From: Albirhodobacter sp048262715
GTDB lineage: Bacteria; Pseudomonadota; Alphaproteobacteria; Rhodobacterales; Rhodobacteraceae
DNA: 64,000 nucleotides
NCBI GenBank assembly: GCA_048262715.1
Contig: JBLXEV010000001.1
Span: forward strand, 434,001 to 498,000
Direction of reading: 5' to 3'
Below, piece after piece: positions 51,978 to 60,497 of this stretch. Position numbers and translations under genes: made by a program. The notes under the pieces are model-generated. The model was given only the letters and a program-made list of their open reading frames with translations. It had not been told where the DNA came from and did no database searches. Every line of letters begins with the position of its first letter. Position 1 is the first letter of the stretch.

Positions 51978-53414
51978 TTACGCATCGTAACCCGAGATCG
52001 AGATTGCGTCGCAGAACTCTTCGATGCCGAATTTACCGCCTTCGCGCGCGCGGCCCGAGGCTTTCACACCGCCGAAGGGTGCCCCCGCGCCACGGCTCTG
52101 ACCATTCATCTCGATCATCCCTGCGCGTAGGCTGCGGGCGAGGCGATTGCGGCGCGCGCCATCTGCGGTTTGCGCGTAATTGGTCAGCCCGTAGGGCGTG
52201 TCATTGGCGAGTCGCACAGCCTCTTCTTCGCTGTCGAAGGGCATGATCGCGAGAACGGGGCCGAAGATTTCTGCGCGCCAGATCGTCATCTCTGGCGTCA
52301 CATCGGTGAAGATCGTCGGGCGCACGTAATAGCCGCGGTTGAGATCCTCGGGGCGGCCCAAACCACCAGCGAGAACGGTTGCGCCTTCTTTGATGCCTGT
52401 CTCGATCAGACCCTGGATCTTCTCATATTGCGAGGCGTTGATCACCGGCCCGATATGCTTGCCAGGTTTGCTCGGCGCACCGACGTCTGTCGCTTCCGCC
52501 GTCTTGCGGGCAATCTCGAGCGCCTGCGGGTAGAAGCTGCGTTCCACCAGCATCCGCGTGGGGGCGTTGCACGATTGGCCGGAGTTGTTGAAGCAATGGC
52601 GAACGCCGCGTTGCACGGCCGCGTCATCGGCATCGGCGAAGATGAGATTCGCGCCTTTGCCGCCCAGCTCCAGACAAACGCGCTTAAGCGTCTCCGCCGC
52701 CGCAATGCTGATCGCGCGGCCTGCGCGGGTGGAGCCGGTGAAGGAGATCATCTCGATGTCGGGATGGGTGGACATCTCTGTGCCGACACCCGCACCATCG
52801 CCGTTCACAAGGTTGAACACGCCCGCAGGCACACCCGCCTCATGCAGGATTTCGGCGAAAAGCATTGAGGAGAGCGGCGCCTCCTCGGAGGGTTTCAGCA
52901 CCATGGTGCAGCCCGCGATCAGCGCGGGAATCGCCTTCAGCGTGACTTGGTTCATCGGCCAGTTCCACGGGGTGATCAAGCCAACGACGCCAATCGGTTC
53001 GTAGGAAATCATCGCGCCAGGCGTGCCATCGCCAAGCGGGCGCAGGAATTTGAACTCTTTCGCGGCGGTGATGAAATTGCTGATGTGGAAGCTGCCCGAT
53101 GCGGCTTGCGAAGTCAGCGCCATGTCAATTGGCGCGCCCATCTCAAGGCTGATGGCCTCCGCCATATCCTGCGCACGGGCCTGATAGATCCGCAAGACCT
53201 CCTCAACCAGCGCGATGCGCTCAGCGGGCGGGGTTGCGCGCCATGCGGGCAGGGCTTTGCTGGCGGCCGCCACAGCCCGATCCACATCGGCCTTCGCGCC
53301 CAGCGAAATCACCGCGCAGGGCTCTTCGGTCGCAGGGTTGATCACGTTGTGGTCCCGCGCGGTGGCAGGGGCGCTCCATGCGCCATCAATGTAAAAATCG
53401 CGTTTCTGGATCAT
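51978..53414 (-). CDS. NAD(P)-dependent aldehyde dehydrogenase
   Basis: A 478-residue ALDH-superfamily enzyme. Seen are PWNWPMNQV, the cofactor motif SFTGSTRAGR, catalytic Glu in CLELGGKGAN, and the nucleophile Cys in NNSGQSCNAPTRML. The C-terminal GAPFGGVKASGRAREGGK is typical. It most resembles broad-specificity betaine/succinate-semialdehyde-type enzymes; the substrate is unknown and no pathway partner is adjacent. It diverges from the peroxiredoxin gene. Confidence 0.9.
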   Translation of the reverse strand: MIQKRDFYIDGAWSAPATARDHNVINPATEEPCAVISLGAKADVDRAVAAASKALPAWRATPPAERIALVEEVLRIYQARAQDMAEAISLEMGAPIDMALTSQAASGSFHISNFITAAKEFKFLRPLGDGTPGAMISYEPIGVVGLITPWNWPMNQVTLKAIPALIAGCTMVLKPSEEAPLSSMLFAEILHEAGVPAGVFNLVNGDGAGVGTEMSTHPDIEMISFTGSTRAGRAISIAAAETLKRVCLELGGKGANLIFADADDAAVQRGVRHCFNNSGQSCNAPTRMLVERSFYPQALEIARKTAEATDVGAPSKPGKHIGPVINASQYEKIQGLIETGIKEGATVLAGGLGRPEDLNRGYYVRPTIFTDVTPEMTIWRAEIFGPVLAIMPFDSEEEAVRLANDTPYGLTNYAQTADGARRNRLARSLRAGMIEMNGQSRGAGAPFGGVKASGRAREGGKFGIEEFCDAISISGYDA

Positions 53415-53602
53415 GATCGTCTCCTATTTTGCGCGCAGGGTGTCATTGCTCCCCTTAGGGTGCAAGAGAGCGGACACTTGTTCACGCGAACGTGGAGCAC
53501 GCGAAACTTCCTCCTGATCTAGGTTGGATAGCGCGCTTGGGGCTGGAACTTTGTTCCCGATTGCTTAAGTTCCCCCCAGAAACGTTAGCAAGGGAGACCA
53601 CC

Positions 53603-54256
53603 ATGGGTCTGCGCATCAACGACACCGCCCCCGATTTCACAGCCGCCTCGACGGCGGGCGAACTTTCCTTCCATGACTGGATCGGCGACAGCTACGCGAT
53701 CCTGTTCTCGCATCCGAAGGACTTCACACCTGTCTGCACCACCGAATTCGGGGCCGTCGCGCAATTGGTGCCGGAATTCCAAAAGCGCAACACCAAGGTG
53801 CTCGGTGTTTCGGTGGATTCCGTTGAGGATCACGTGAAATGGAAGAACGACATCGCGGCCTTTGCGGGCGCGCCTGCGGATTTCCCGATCATTGACGATA
53901 CGTCGCTGGCCGTCGCGAAAGCCTATGACATGCTGCCCGCCGATGCTTACCTCCCCGATGGCCGCACGCCCGCGCATTCCGCGACGGTACGCACCGTGTT
54001 CATTATCGGGCCGGATAAGAAGGTGCGTCTCACGATGACCTATCCGATGTCCGTCGGCCGGAACTTCGCCGAGATCCTGCGCGCGCTGGATGCAGTGCGG
54101 GCGACGGATGGCGTGCCGTTCGCAACGCCTGCCAATTGGATTCCGGGCGAAGACGTGATTCTCGCACTGTCGGTTTCGACCGAGGACGGCGAGAAGAAAT
54201 ATGGCGCAGTGGATGTGAAGCTGCCCTATCTCCGCACGGTCAAATTCCAAGGCTAA
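53603..54256 (+). CDS. 1-Cys peroxiredoxin, Prx6 type
   Basis: A 217-residue thioredoxin-fold peroxidase. The peroxidatic Cys45 is in HPKDFTPVCTTEF and the Prx6 extra C-terminal domain is present (SVGRNFAEILRALDAVR; TPANWIPGEDVILALSVS). No other Cys is seen, so it is a 1-Cys enzyme needing an external thiol. GGGAG precedes the ATG at 53603; the frame is open upstream to 53492. A terminator follows closely. Confidence 0.93.
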   Translation: MGLRINDTAPDFTAASTAGELSFHDWIGDSYAILFSHPKDFTPVCTTEFGAVAQLVPEFQKRNTKVLGVSVDSVEDHVKWKNDIAAFAGAPADFPIIDDTSLAVAKAYDMLPADAYLPDGRTPAHSATVRTVFIIGPDKKVRLTMTYPMSVGRNFAEILRALDAVRATDGVPFATPANWIPGEDVILALSVSTEDGEKKYGAVDVKLPYLRTVKFQG

Positions 54257-54284
54257 TCGCCGCATCACTTTGCAGGCGCAGCAT

Positions 54285-54313
54285 AAAAGGCTCCGGTTCG
54301 TCCGGGGCCTTTT
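54285..54313 (+). terminator. Terminator of the peroxiredoxin gene
   Basis: AAAAGGCTCCGG, loop TTCGT, CCGGGGCCTTTT (one mismatch pair) lies 28 bases after the stop. Confidence 0.8.
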
Positions 54314-54493
54314 CGTTGGGTGGGGCGAATTTTGTGGGTGTTTGGCTCGCACACATTGAAGCACGACTCGCGAGCTATGCGTTTTCTGCAATGCGGCAAT
54401 ATCGGAACGGCGATTGTGCAGGTGCAGCAAAAGCCCCATGTTAGCGTCAACGGCAGAGGGAATGGGCCCGATGCCAAAGTAAGGAGAGACCAA

Positions 54494-54712
54494 ATGGCTC
54501 TTATGACCACGACACATATGCCGCGCGAAGGCGGCTTGCTCTCTGCTCTTGCTGCCCTGTTCACGACGCTGGCCGAAAAGCGTGCGCGTTTCGTTGAATA
54601 CCGCCGCGTTCTGGCCGAACTAAACAGCATGTCGGACCGCGAGCTGGCCGATATCGGGATCTCGCGTCATTCGACCCGCGATCTGGCTGAGCAAGCAGCT
54701 TACGGCGCTTAA
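54494..54712 (+). CDS. DUF1127 domain-containing small protein
   Basis: A 72-residue protein whose C-terminal half is a DUF1127 domain: EYRRVLAELNSMSDRELADIGISRHSTRDLAEQA region with the conserved R-D/I-G-I-S-R motif. Small Arg-rich DUF1127 proteins in Rhodobacterales are stress-induced RNA-binding proteins (for example CcaF1 in Rhodobacter sphaeroides). AAGGAGAG precedes the ATG. No CcsR-like CCUCCUCCC sRNA repeats were seen downstream. It has its own terminator. Confidence 0.9.
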   Translation: MALMTTTHMPREGGLLSALAALFTTLAEKRARFVEYRRVLAELNSMSDRELADIGISRHSTRDLAEQAAYGA

Positions 54713-54738
54713 GGCCACAAGCAGAGCATTGCGACGAC

Positions 54739-54762
54739 AAAGGGCCCATCGGGCCCTTTTTT
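54739..54762 (+). terminator. Terminator of the DUF1127 gene
   Basis: AAAGGGCCC, loop ATC, GGGCCCTTT followed by further T residues; a strong intrinsic terminator. Confidence 0.88.
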
Positions 54763-54802
54763 ATTGGCTGCCACACAACCGACGTTGACCCGCACAACAA
54801 AG

Positions 54803-54830
54803 AAAAAGCCCCGATGTTTCCATCGGGGCT
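54803..54830 (-). terminator. Terminator of pnp
   Basis: On the minus strand AGCCCCGATG, loop GAAA, CATCGGGGCT is followed by T4, 23 bases after the pnp stop. Confidence 0.88.
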
Positions 54831-54853
54831 CTCTTCATGTCGATGAGGGCTGA

Positions 54854-56986
54854 TTATTCAGCGGTCTCAGCCGTCACTTCTTCGCCGGTCTCTTGATCGA
54901 CCATCTTCATGCCAAGGCGAACCTTGCCACGATCGTCGAAGCCGAGAAGTTTTACTTTCACTTCTTGGCCTTCTTTGAGCAGCTCGTTCGGGTGGTTCAG
55001 GCGCTTGTTCGCGATCTGGCTGACGTGAACCAGACCATCGCGCTTGCCGAAGAAGTTCACGAAGGCGCCGAAATCGACGAGTTTCACGACTTTACCGGTG
55101 TAGACCTTGCCTTCTTCCGGCTCTGCCACGATCGAATAGATCATGTCGTAAGCCTTCTTGATCGAATCGGCATTGGCCGAAGCAATCTTGATGATGCCTT
55201 CGTCGTTGATATCGACCTTAGCGCCCGACACTTCAACGATCTCACGGATCACCTTGCCGCCCGAACCGATCACTTCACGGATCTTATCGGTCGGGATTTG
55301 CATGGTCTCGATGCGCGGTGCGTGGGCCGAGAACTCTTGGCGGCCAGCGGCGATCGCTTTGTTCATCTCGCCGAGGATGTGCATCCGGCCGTCTTTCGCT
55401 TGTGCGAGAGCCTGCTCCATGATCGCGGGCGTGATGCCTGCAACCTTGATGTCCATCTGCAACGAGGTGATGCCGTTCTCGGTACCAGCCACTTTGAAGT
55501 CCATGTCGCCGAGGTGATCTTCGTCGCCCAAGATATCGGTGAGAACGGCGTAGCGGCCGTCTTCTTCCAAGATCAGACCCATAGCCACGCCAGCCACCGG
55601 TGCCTTCAGCGGAACACCCGCATCCATCATCGCCAGCGAGCCGCCGCAGACCGAAGCCATCGACGAGGAGCCGTTCGATTCGGTGATCTCGGAGACCAGA
55701 CGGATCGTGTAGGGGAAGTCGGTCGCAGCGGGCAGAACTGCCTGCAGCGCGCGCCATGCGAGCTTGCCGTGGCCGATTTCACGACGACCGGGCGAGCCCA
55801 CGCGGCCAACTTCACCAACCGAATACGGAGGGAAGTTATAGTGCAGCATGAAGTTCGAACGCGAGTTGCCGTGCAGCGCATCGATGATTTGCTCATCGTC
55901 GCCCGTGCCCAGCGTGGTGACCACGAGGCCTTGGGTCTCACCGCGGGTGAACAGCGCGGAACCGTGCGTGCGCGGCAGGATGCCGACTTCGGACACGATC
56001 TGACGAACGGTCTTGTTGTCGCGGCCGTCGATGCGTGCGCCACCGTTGATGATGTCGCCGCGCAGGATCGAGGATTCCAGCTTCTTGATTGCCGAACCGA
56101 GGTTCCCGTCAGCCAGATCTTCTTCCGAGAGCGAGGCTTTCACGGTCGCAACAGCGGCCGAGATCGCAGCGGTGCGCTCTTGCTTGTCTTTGATCGAGAA
56201 AGCAGCGCGCATTTGGGTCTCGCCAGCGGCTTTGACCTTCGCGAACAGCTCCGAGTAATCCGGTGCTTTGAAGTCGAACGGCTCTTTCGCGCAATCTTCT
56301 GCGAAATCGAGTATCAGGTCGATCACGGGCTGCATGGCATCATGGCCGAACTTCACAGCGCCGAGCATCTCTTCTTCGGAGAGCTCATAGGCTTCCGATT
56401 CCACCATCATCACGGCGTCTTTGGTGCCGGCGATGACGAGGTCGAGACGCTGCTCTGCGTTGTCACGCAGCTTCTGCATGTCGTCGACTTCGGGGTTCAG
56501 GATGTATTCGCCATCGACGAAGCCAACGCGCGCAGCGCCGATCGGGCCCATGAACGGAACGCCCGAAATGGTCAACGCAGCGGAGGCCGCGATCAAGGCA
56601 ACAATGTCAGGCTCGTTTACAAGGTCATGCGACAGCACGGTGCACATTACGAGCACTTCATGCTTGAAGCCTTCCACGAATAGCGGACGACACGGGCGGT
56701 CGATGAGGCGCGAGGTCAGCGTCTCTTTTTCCGACGGGCGTGCTTCACGCTTGAAGAAACCGCCCGGAACTTTACCGGCGGCATAGTATTTCTCTTGGTA
56801 GTGAACCGTGAGCGGGAAGAAATCTTGGCCCGGCTTCGGCGCTTTCGCGAAGGTCACGTTGGCCATGACCGAGGTTTCGCCCAAAGTGGCGATAACCGAA
56901 CCGTCAGCCTGACGGGCAACCTTGCCGGATTCCAGCGTGAGCTCTTCTTCGCCCCACTGGATGGATTTCCGAGTGATATTGAACAT
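54854..56986 (-). CDS. pnp: Polyribonucleotide nucleotidyltransferase (PNPase)
   Basis: A 710-residue 3'-5' phosphorolytic exoribonuclease of the degradosome. Two RNase PH cores flank an alpha-helical domain: the first with MANVTFAKAPKPGQDFFPLTV and SRLIDRPCRPLF, the second with HGSALFTRGETQ and the active-site GDMDFKVAGTENGITSLQMDIK region. A KH domain (IREVIGSGGKVIREI) and an S1 domain (GKVYTGKVVKLVDFGAFVNFF) end the protein. The start at 56986 matches the family; the frame is open upstream to 57052. It follows rpsO, the usual arrangement. Confidence 0.96.
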   Translation of the reverse strand: MFNITRKSIQWGEEELTLESGKVARQADGSVIATLGETSVMANVTFAKAPKPGQDFFPLTVHYQEKYYAAGKVPGGFFKREARPSEKETLTSRLIDRPCRPLFVEGFKHEVLVMCTVLSHDLVNEPDIVALIAASAALTISGVPFMGPIGAARVGFVDGEYILNPEVDDMQKLRDNAEQRLDLVIAGTKDAVMMVESEAYELSEEEMLGAVKFGHDAMQPVIDLILDFAEDCAKEPFDFKAPDYSELFAKVKAAGETQMRAAFSIKDKQERTAAISAAVATVKASLSEEDLADGNLGSAIKKLESSILRGDIINGGARIDGRDNKTVRQIVSEVGILPRTHGSALFTRGETQGLVVTTLGTGDDEQIIDALHGNSRSNFMLHYNFPPYSVGEVGRVGSPGRREIGHGKLAWRALQAVLPAATDFPYTIRLVSEITESNGSSSMASVCGGSLAMMDAGVPLKAPVAGVAMGLILEEDGRYAVLTDILGDEDHLGDMDFKVAGTENGITSLQMDIKVAGITPAIMEQALAQAKDGRMHILGEMNKAIAAGRQEFSAHAPRIETMQIPTDKIREVIGSGGKVIREIVEVSGAKVDINDEGIIKIASANADSIKKAYDMIYSIVAEPEEGKVYTGKVVKLVDFGAFVNFFGKRDGLVHVSQIANKRLNHPNELLKEGQEVKVKLLGFDDRGKVRLGMKMVDQETGEEVTAETAE

Positions 56987-57234
56987 GAATAGTTCCCTAT
57001 TTGAGAGCACCCACGGCCCCTGCCGTGTCTCCCGTTTGCATGGCGGCCCCATTGCCGCCGCCCCCTATCCTTCGCATGTGGCCGAGGGCGGGCCTCATAT
57101 CGCAGATGGATGGGCCATACAGCAAAATCGCCTTTCTGGGAAGGGTTCTGTTTTGCGACGCCTGACAGATGCGGGCGGGCGCAGCGTCTATCGCGCACAT
57201 GTGGAACGCCGTTGGGGGCGAAACCGCCCAAACC

Positions 57235-57263
57235 AAAACGCCCGCCTCTTGCGAGACGGGCGT
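57235..57263 (-). terminator. Terminator of rpsO
   Basis: On the minus strand ACGCCCGTCTC, loop, GAGGCGGGCGT is followed by TTTTGG. It separates rpsO from the ~300-base pnp leader, so pnp likely also has its own promoter. Confidence 0.8.
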
Positions 57264-57285
57264 TCGGTTTCCGAAATCGGAACTC

Positions 57286-57555
57286 TTAGCGGCGGATGCC
57301 GAGACGCTCGATGAGCGACTGGTAGCGCGCCACGTCTTTCGCTTTGGTGTAGTCCAGCAGCTTACGGCGCTGAGCAACCATCATCAGAAGGCCACGACGG
57401 GAGTGGTTGTCCTTCTTGTGCGATTTGAAGTGTTCGGTCAGCGTCGTGATACGCGAAGTCAAGATTGCGACTTGCACTTCCGGCGAACCGGTATCGCCTT
57501 CTTTGACTGCGAATTCTTTGATCAGACGTGCTTTTTCTTCTGGGGTAATCGACAT
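57286..57555 (-). CDS. rpsO: 30S ribosomal protein S15
   Basis: An 89-residue protein binding 16S rRNA helices 20-22. Core motifs are GDTGSPEVQVAILTSRI and LTEHFKSHKKDNHSRRGLL, with the QRRKLLDYTK helix. The length is standard. AAAGGAG before the ATG at 57555 is a strong ribosome site. pnp lies downstream, an order conserved across proteobacteria. Confidence 0.98.
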   Translation of the reverse strand: MSITPEEKARLIKEFAVKEGDTGSPEVQVAILTSRITTLTEHFKSHKKDNHSRRGLLMMVAQRRKLLDYTKAKDVARYQSLIERLGIRR

Positions 57556-57685
57556 CGGGGTCTCCTTTAAGGTTTGAGAAATGGCACAGGCCGGGATGTC
57601 GTCCAGCAAGGCCCGTGGAGGCTCTGCCCGAAAGCAGATGCGCGCACATACGAGAGATTGCGCAAAAAAGAAAGCTTAAAGAGAG

Positions 57686-57711
57686 AAAAGCCCCGCATTT
57701 GCAGGGCTTTC
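57686..57711 (-). terminator. Terminator of the RTX-repeat gene
   Basis: On the minus strand AAAGCCCTGC, loop AAAT, GCGGGGCTTTT (one mismatch pair) ends transcription before rpsO. Confidence 0.75.
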
Positions 57712-57741
57712 ATCGTGTCCATCCCTAAGCTATTGGCAAAT

Positions 57742-58932
57742 CTAGGCTGCCGCTGCCGCCAGTTGGGCCGGCGTATAAAGCGCAATGTCCTCCGGCGTCA
57801 GATCCGCGCCATGCAGCACTTCAGCGATTCGTTGACCGTTCAGCGTGATCCATGCCGAATCCGAACCTTCCGAGGGCTCCACACCGATCACGGGATCGCT
57901 CACGGCCTCAGGGTCGTAGACCACCGCGATCCGGTCTTCGCCTGCAGTGTAATCCTCAATCGTCGCACTGTGCTCGCTATCAAGCCAGTCGCCCAGCACG
58001 AAGAGATCCGCATCTTCACCGCCATTCGCCCAATCATCACGCCCGATCAGCAAAGTGTCTTCGCCCGACCCGCCATTCAGGAAATCGCCCTCATCGGTAT
58101 CTTCCATGCCTGTTGCATCCGGCACGACACCGTTGATCAGGTCATTGCCTGCGCCGCCGAGAAGCTCATCCACGCCAAGCCCGCCCGAAAGGCGATCATT
58201 GTCGCGGCCGCCCATGAGGGTGTCATTGCCCGTGCCGCCCTCGAGGAGATCATTCCCCGATCCGCCGATGAGATTGTCATCGCCCGCGTCGCCGTTCAGT
58301 GTGTCATCGCCCATACCACCCGCGAGGGAATCGTCCCCTTCGTTGCCATTGAGAAAATCCGCGCCATCCTCGCCTTGCAAGGTGTCATTCCCCATGCCGC
58401 CAGAGACGACATCATCGCCCTCTTGGCCGTAGAGATCATCATCGCCTTCGCCGCCGTTGATCGTATCATCGCCGCCTTCGCCACCGATTTGTTCGCCCGC
58501 ATCTGTGCCGGTCAGCGTCTCGTCGGTCTCATCACCGTCAATGCCGGTCCAATCCGAGTCAGTCAGCTCGTCGCCCGAGTCGAACAGGTCATCGGCGGGC
58601 GCCGTTTCTCCCGTGTCCGATGCAGGATCAGAGGCGACATCCTCGGGGCTTTCATCCGCGGGTGATTCGGGGATTGAATCGGACTCAGTCGATGGCTCAA
58701 TCGCCGCCGGCGCATCGAGCGGGTCATCGAACAGGTCTCCGGTGCCTTGCTCGGTGTCGCTCGCTGTCGCGAGTGTATCATCTTGAGACTGTGGATCGTT
58801 TTGGTCTTCCGCCTCATTCGGAACGACGAAAGAGACGCTGGCCATTAACAGGCCGAGGATACCGCTGAGAAAAAACATGCTGATGCTCGCAAAAAGAGTA
58901 CTCGGAAACGCATTCTGCGAGGTGTCGCACAT
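57742..58932 (-). CDS. RTX (hemolysin-type calcium-binding repeat) protein with N-terminal membrane anchor
   Basis: A 396-residue very acidic protein. A hydrophobic helix lies at about 17-37 (MFFLSGILGLLMASVSFVVP), then an Asp/Glu/Ser/Pro-rich linker to ~135, about a dozen nonapeptide GGxGxDxLx-type repeats (~140-275; GGEGGDDTINGGEGDDDLYG), and a C-terminal ~115-residue domain. The repeats fold into a calcium-filled beta-roll outside the cell. There is no protease or lipase domain and no visible type I secretion gene nearby. An ATG at 58878, just before the helix, is an alternative start. It interrupts the usual truB-rpsO spacing. Confidence 0.82.
   Translation of the reverse strand: MCDTSQNAFPSTLFASISMFFLSGILGLLMASVSFVVPNEAEDQNDPQSQDDTLATASDTEQGTGDLFDDPLDAPAAIEPSTESDSIPESPADESPEDVASDPASDTGETAPADDLFDSGDELTDSDWTGIDGDETDETLTGTDAGEQIGGEGGDDTINGGEGDDDLYGQEGDDVVSGGMGNDTLQGEDGADFLNGNEGDDSLAGGMGDDTLNGDAGDDNLIGGSGNDLLEGGTGNDTLMGGRDNDRLSGGLGVDELLGGAGNDLINGVVPDATGMEDTDEGDFLNGGSGEDTLLIGRDDWANGGEDADLFVLGDWLDSEHSATIEDYTAGEDRIAVVYDPEAVSDPVIGVEPSEGSDSAWITLNGQRIAEVLHGADLTPEDIALYTPAQLAAAAA
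58107..58515 (-). repeat. RTX nonapeptide repeat array (coding)
   Basis: About 14 tandem 27-base units coding GGxGxDxxx-type motifs lie within the RTX protein. Units diverge in sequence and keep the reading frame, so this is protein repeat, not CRISPR. Confidence 0.85.
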
Positions 58933-58986
58933 TTTCCGTGCAAAGTCGACTTTAGCGCGAAGTTCTTAACGGTCAATGAAATTGAT

Positions 58987-59496
58987 TTACGTTAACCATT
59001 GTTCAGGTTTTTGCGTGTAGGCGATGTAGAGCGGGTGCTTTGGGGCGCCCGATTGCGTCAACCCTAGGTGGAAAAGGGTGCCTCCGCTTTGACGCAAGAT
59101 CCGCTCCATTTCCGCGCCGCGCGCCTGATGTGCGCCATGCGCACCCCACGCACAGATCACCTGATCGGCCCAAGGTAGGCTCTCGAGAATAGCGGCATCA
59201 TTTTCTGGTCCGACCGGATCCGCGACGGCGCGCATCACCTTCGGATCGGTGGCGCGATAGGCGAAGATATTGCACACTCGAAACGCTCCGAACCCCAGCG
59301 CCCTCGCGCGCCGCTCGCAGCGCTCTACCGTGGGGTCATTCTGCTGTTCGGTCGCGGTGGAGGGGTTGAGCATGATGAAAAGCGCGCGCTTTCCCGCAGG
59401 ATCCCAGACCCGCGTCAGCAGGTAGCGGTATTGCTCGCAATCCGAGTAGACCGCCACCGAGGCCGCATCGCCCTTGAGGAATTCGCGCGTGATCAT
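58987..59496 (-). CDS. DUF1643 domain-containing protein
   Basis: A 169-residue protein of unknown function. The family signature is RALFIMLNPSTATEQQNDPTVERCERRARALGFGAF with the invariant NPSTA and DPT. The C-terminal part has AWGAHGAHQARG. The fold resembles a nucleotide- or base-binding protein but activity is unknown. It begins two bases after truB on the same strand and so is cotranscribed with it. Confidence 0.9.
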   Translation of the reverse strand: MITREFLKGDAASVAVYSDCEQYRYLLTRVWDPAGKRALFIMLNPSTATEQQNDPTVERCERRARALGFGAFRVCNIFAYRATDPKVMRAVADPVGPENDAAILESLPWADQVICAWGAHGAHQARGAEMERILRQSGGTLFHLGLTQSGAPKHPLYIAYTQKPEQWLT

Positions 59497-59498
59497 AT

Positions 59499-60401
59499 TC
59501 AGAGGTTGAAGACGCGGTTGGGGTGGACCTCGCCGGATTTGTAGATCCCGACGCCCAGCGGTTTGCCTTGGTAGCTCACCCAGACCTCGTCTCCGAACTC
59601 CTCATCCGAGGCGATCACCATCCCCGCATTGCCATTCTTGATCCGCACCGCGCCTTCCGCTGTCGCGCGCAGCTCGGTCAGATCCGCAAGCCCGACTTCC
59701 AGCGGCAGAAGTTTGGCATCCAGCTCCGGCGTGCGCGCGATGGCCTCAATCTGTTCCAACGTCAGTCCATCGGAGGCCTCAAACGGGCCTGACCATTCGC
59801 GGCGGAGCCATGCCACATGGCCCAGACAGCCCAGCGCCGCGCCCAAATCGCGCGCGATGGAGCGCACATAGCCGCCCTTGCCGCACACCATTTCCAATTC
59901 AACATGATCGGCGTCAGGGCGCGAGAGCACCGTGAGGCTTTCTACGAACAACGGGCGCGATTTGAGGTCCATCACCTCGCCTTCCCGCGCGAGATCATAG
60001 GCGCGCTCGCCATCTACCTTTACAGCAGAGAATTGCGGCGGAACCTGATCAATATCGCCGCGGAACGCGCCCAGAGCGGCTTCAATCTCGGTGTCAGAGG
60101 GGCGTGTCTCGCGGGTTTCAATCACCTCGCCCTCGGCGTCATCGGTTGTGGTCGCAGCGCCGAGCCGCACCATGAACCGGTAGCATTTCATCGCGTCGGT
60201 GATGAAGGGAACGGTCTTCGTCGCCTCCCCCAGCGCAATCGCCAGAACCCCCGTCGCCGCCGGATCCAGCGTGCCCGCATGGCCTGCCTTCTTGGCATCG
60301 AGCGCCCAGCGCACCTTGCCGACGACGGATGTCGACGTCACGCCTGCTGGCTTATCAACGATCAGCCAACCAGAAATATCGCGTCCCTTTTTGCGTGCCA
60401 T
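59499..60401 (-). CDS. truB: tRNA pseudouridine-55 synthase
   Basis: A 300-residue enzyme that makes pseudouridine 55 in the T-loop of all tRNAs. The catalytic Asp46 is in KAGHAGTLDPAATGVL; other motifs are VDKPAGVTSTSVV, RLGAATTTDDAEGEV, PQFSAVKVDGERAYDLAREG and GGYVRSIARDLG. The ATG at 60401 has GGAGGG upstream. It lies in the rbfA-truB-rpsO-pnp neighbourhood but is separated from rbfA by the glycosidase gene. Confidence 0.95.
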   Translation of the reverse strand: MARKKGRDISGWLIVDKPAGVTSTSVVGKVRWALDAKKAGHAGTLDPAATGVLAIALGEATKTVPFITDAMKCYRFMVRLGAATTTDDAEGEVIETRETRPSDTEIEAALGAFRGDIDQVPPQFSAVKVDGERAYDLAREGEVMDLKSRPLFVESLTVLSRPDADHVELEMVCGKGGYVRSIARDLGAALGCLGHVAWLRREWSGPFEASDGLTLEQIEAIARTPELDAKLLPLEVGLADLTELRATAEGAVRIKNGNAGMVIASDEEFGDEVWVSYQGKPLGVGIYKSGEVHPNRVFNL

Positions 60402-60497
60402 CGGGCCCTCCATTGCAGGCGCGCTGGCTATCTCAGCGCGGGCCAAGGGTCAATGCGCCTGCGCAGCGTGGCGCGGGGGCATATCCAAAACGCTAGA

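Noticed and set aside
54893..56683. 596-codon open frame opposite pnp
   Set aside because: Antisense shadow; low-complexity Arg/His/Asp composition and no ribosome site, while the minus strand is unmistakable PNPase.
58107..58515. Tandem 27-base repeats, CRISPR-like at first glance
   Set aside because: The units are divergent, in frame and code glycine/aspartate-rich RTX nonapeptides, with no spacers.
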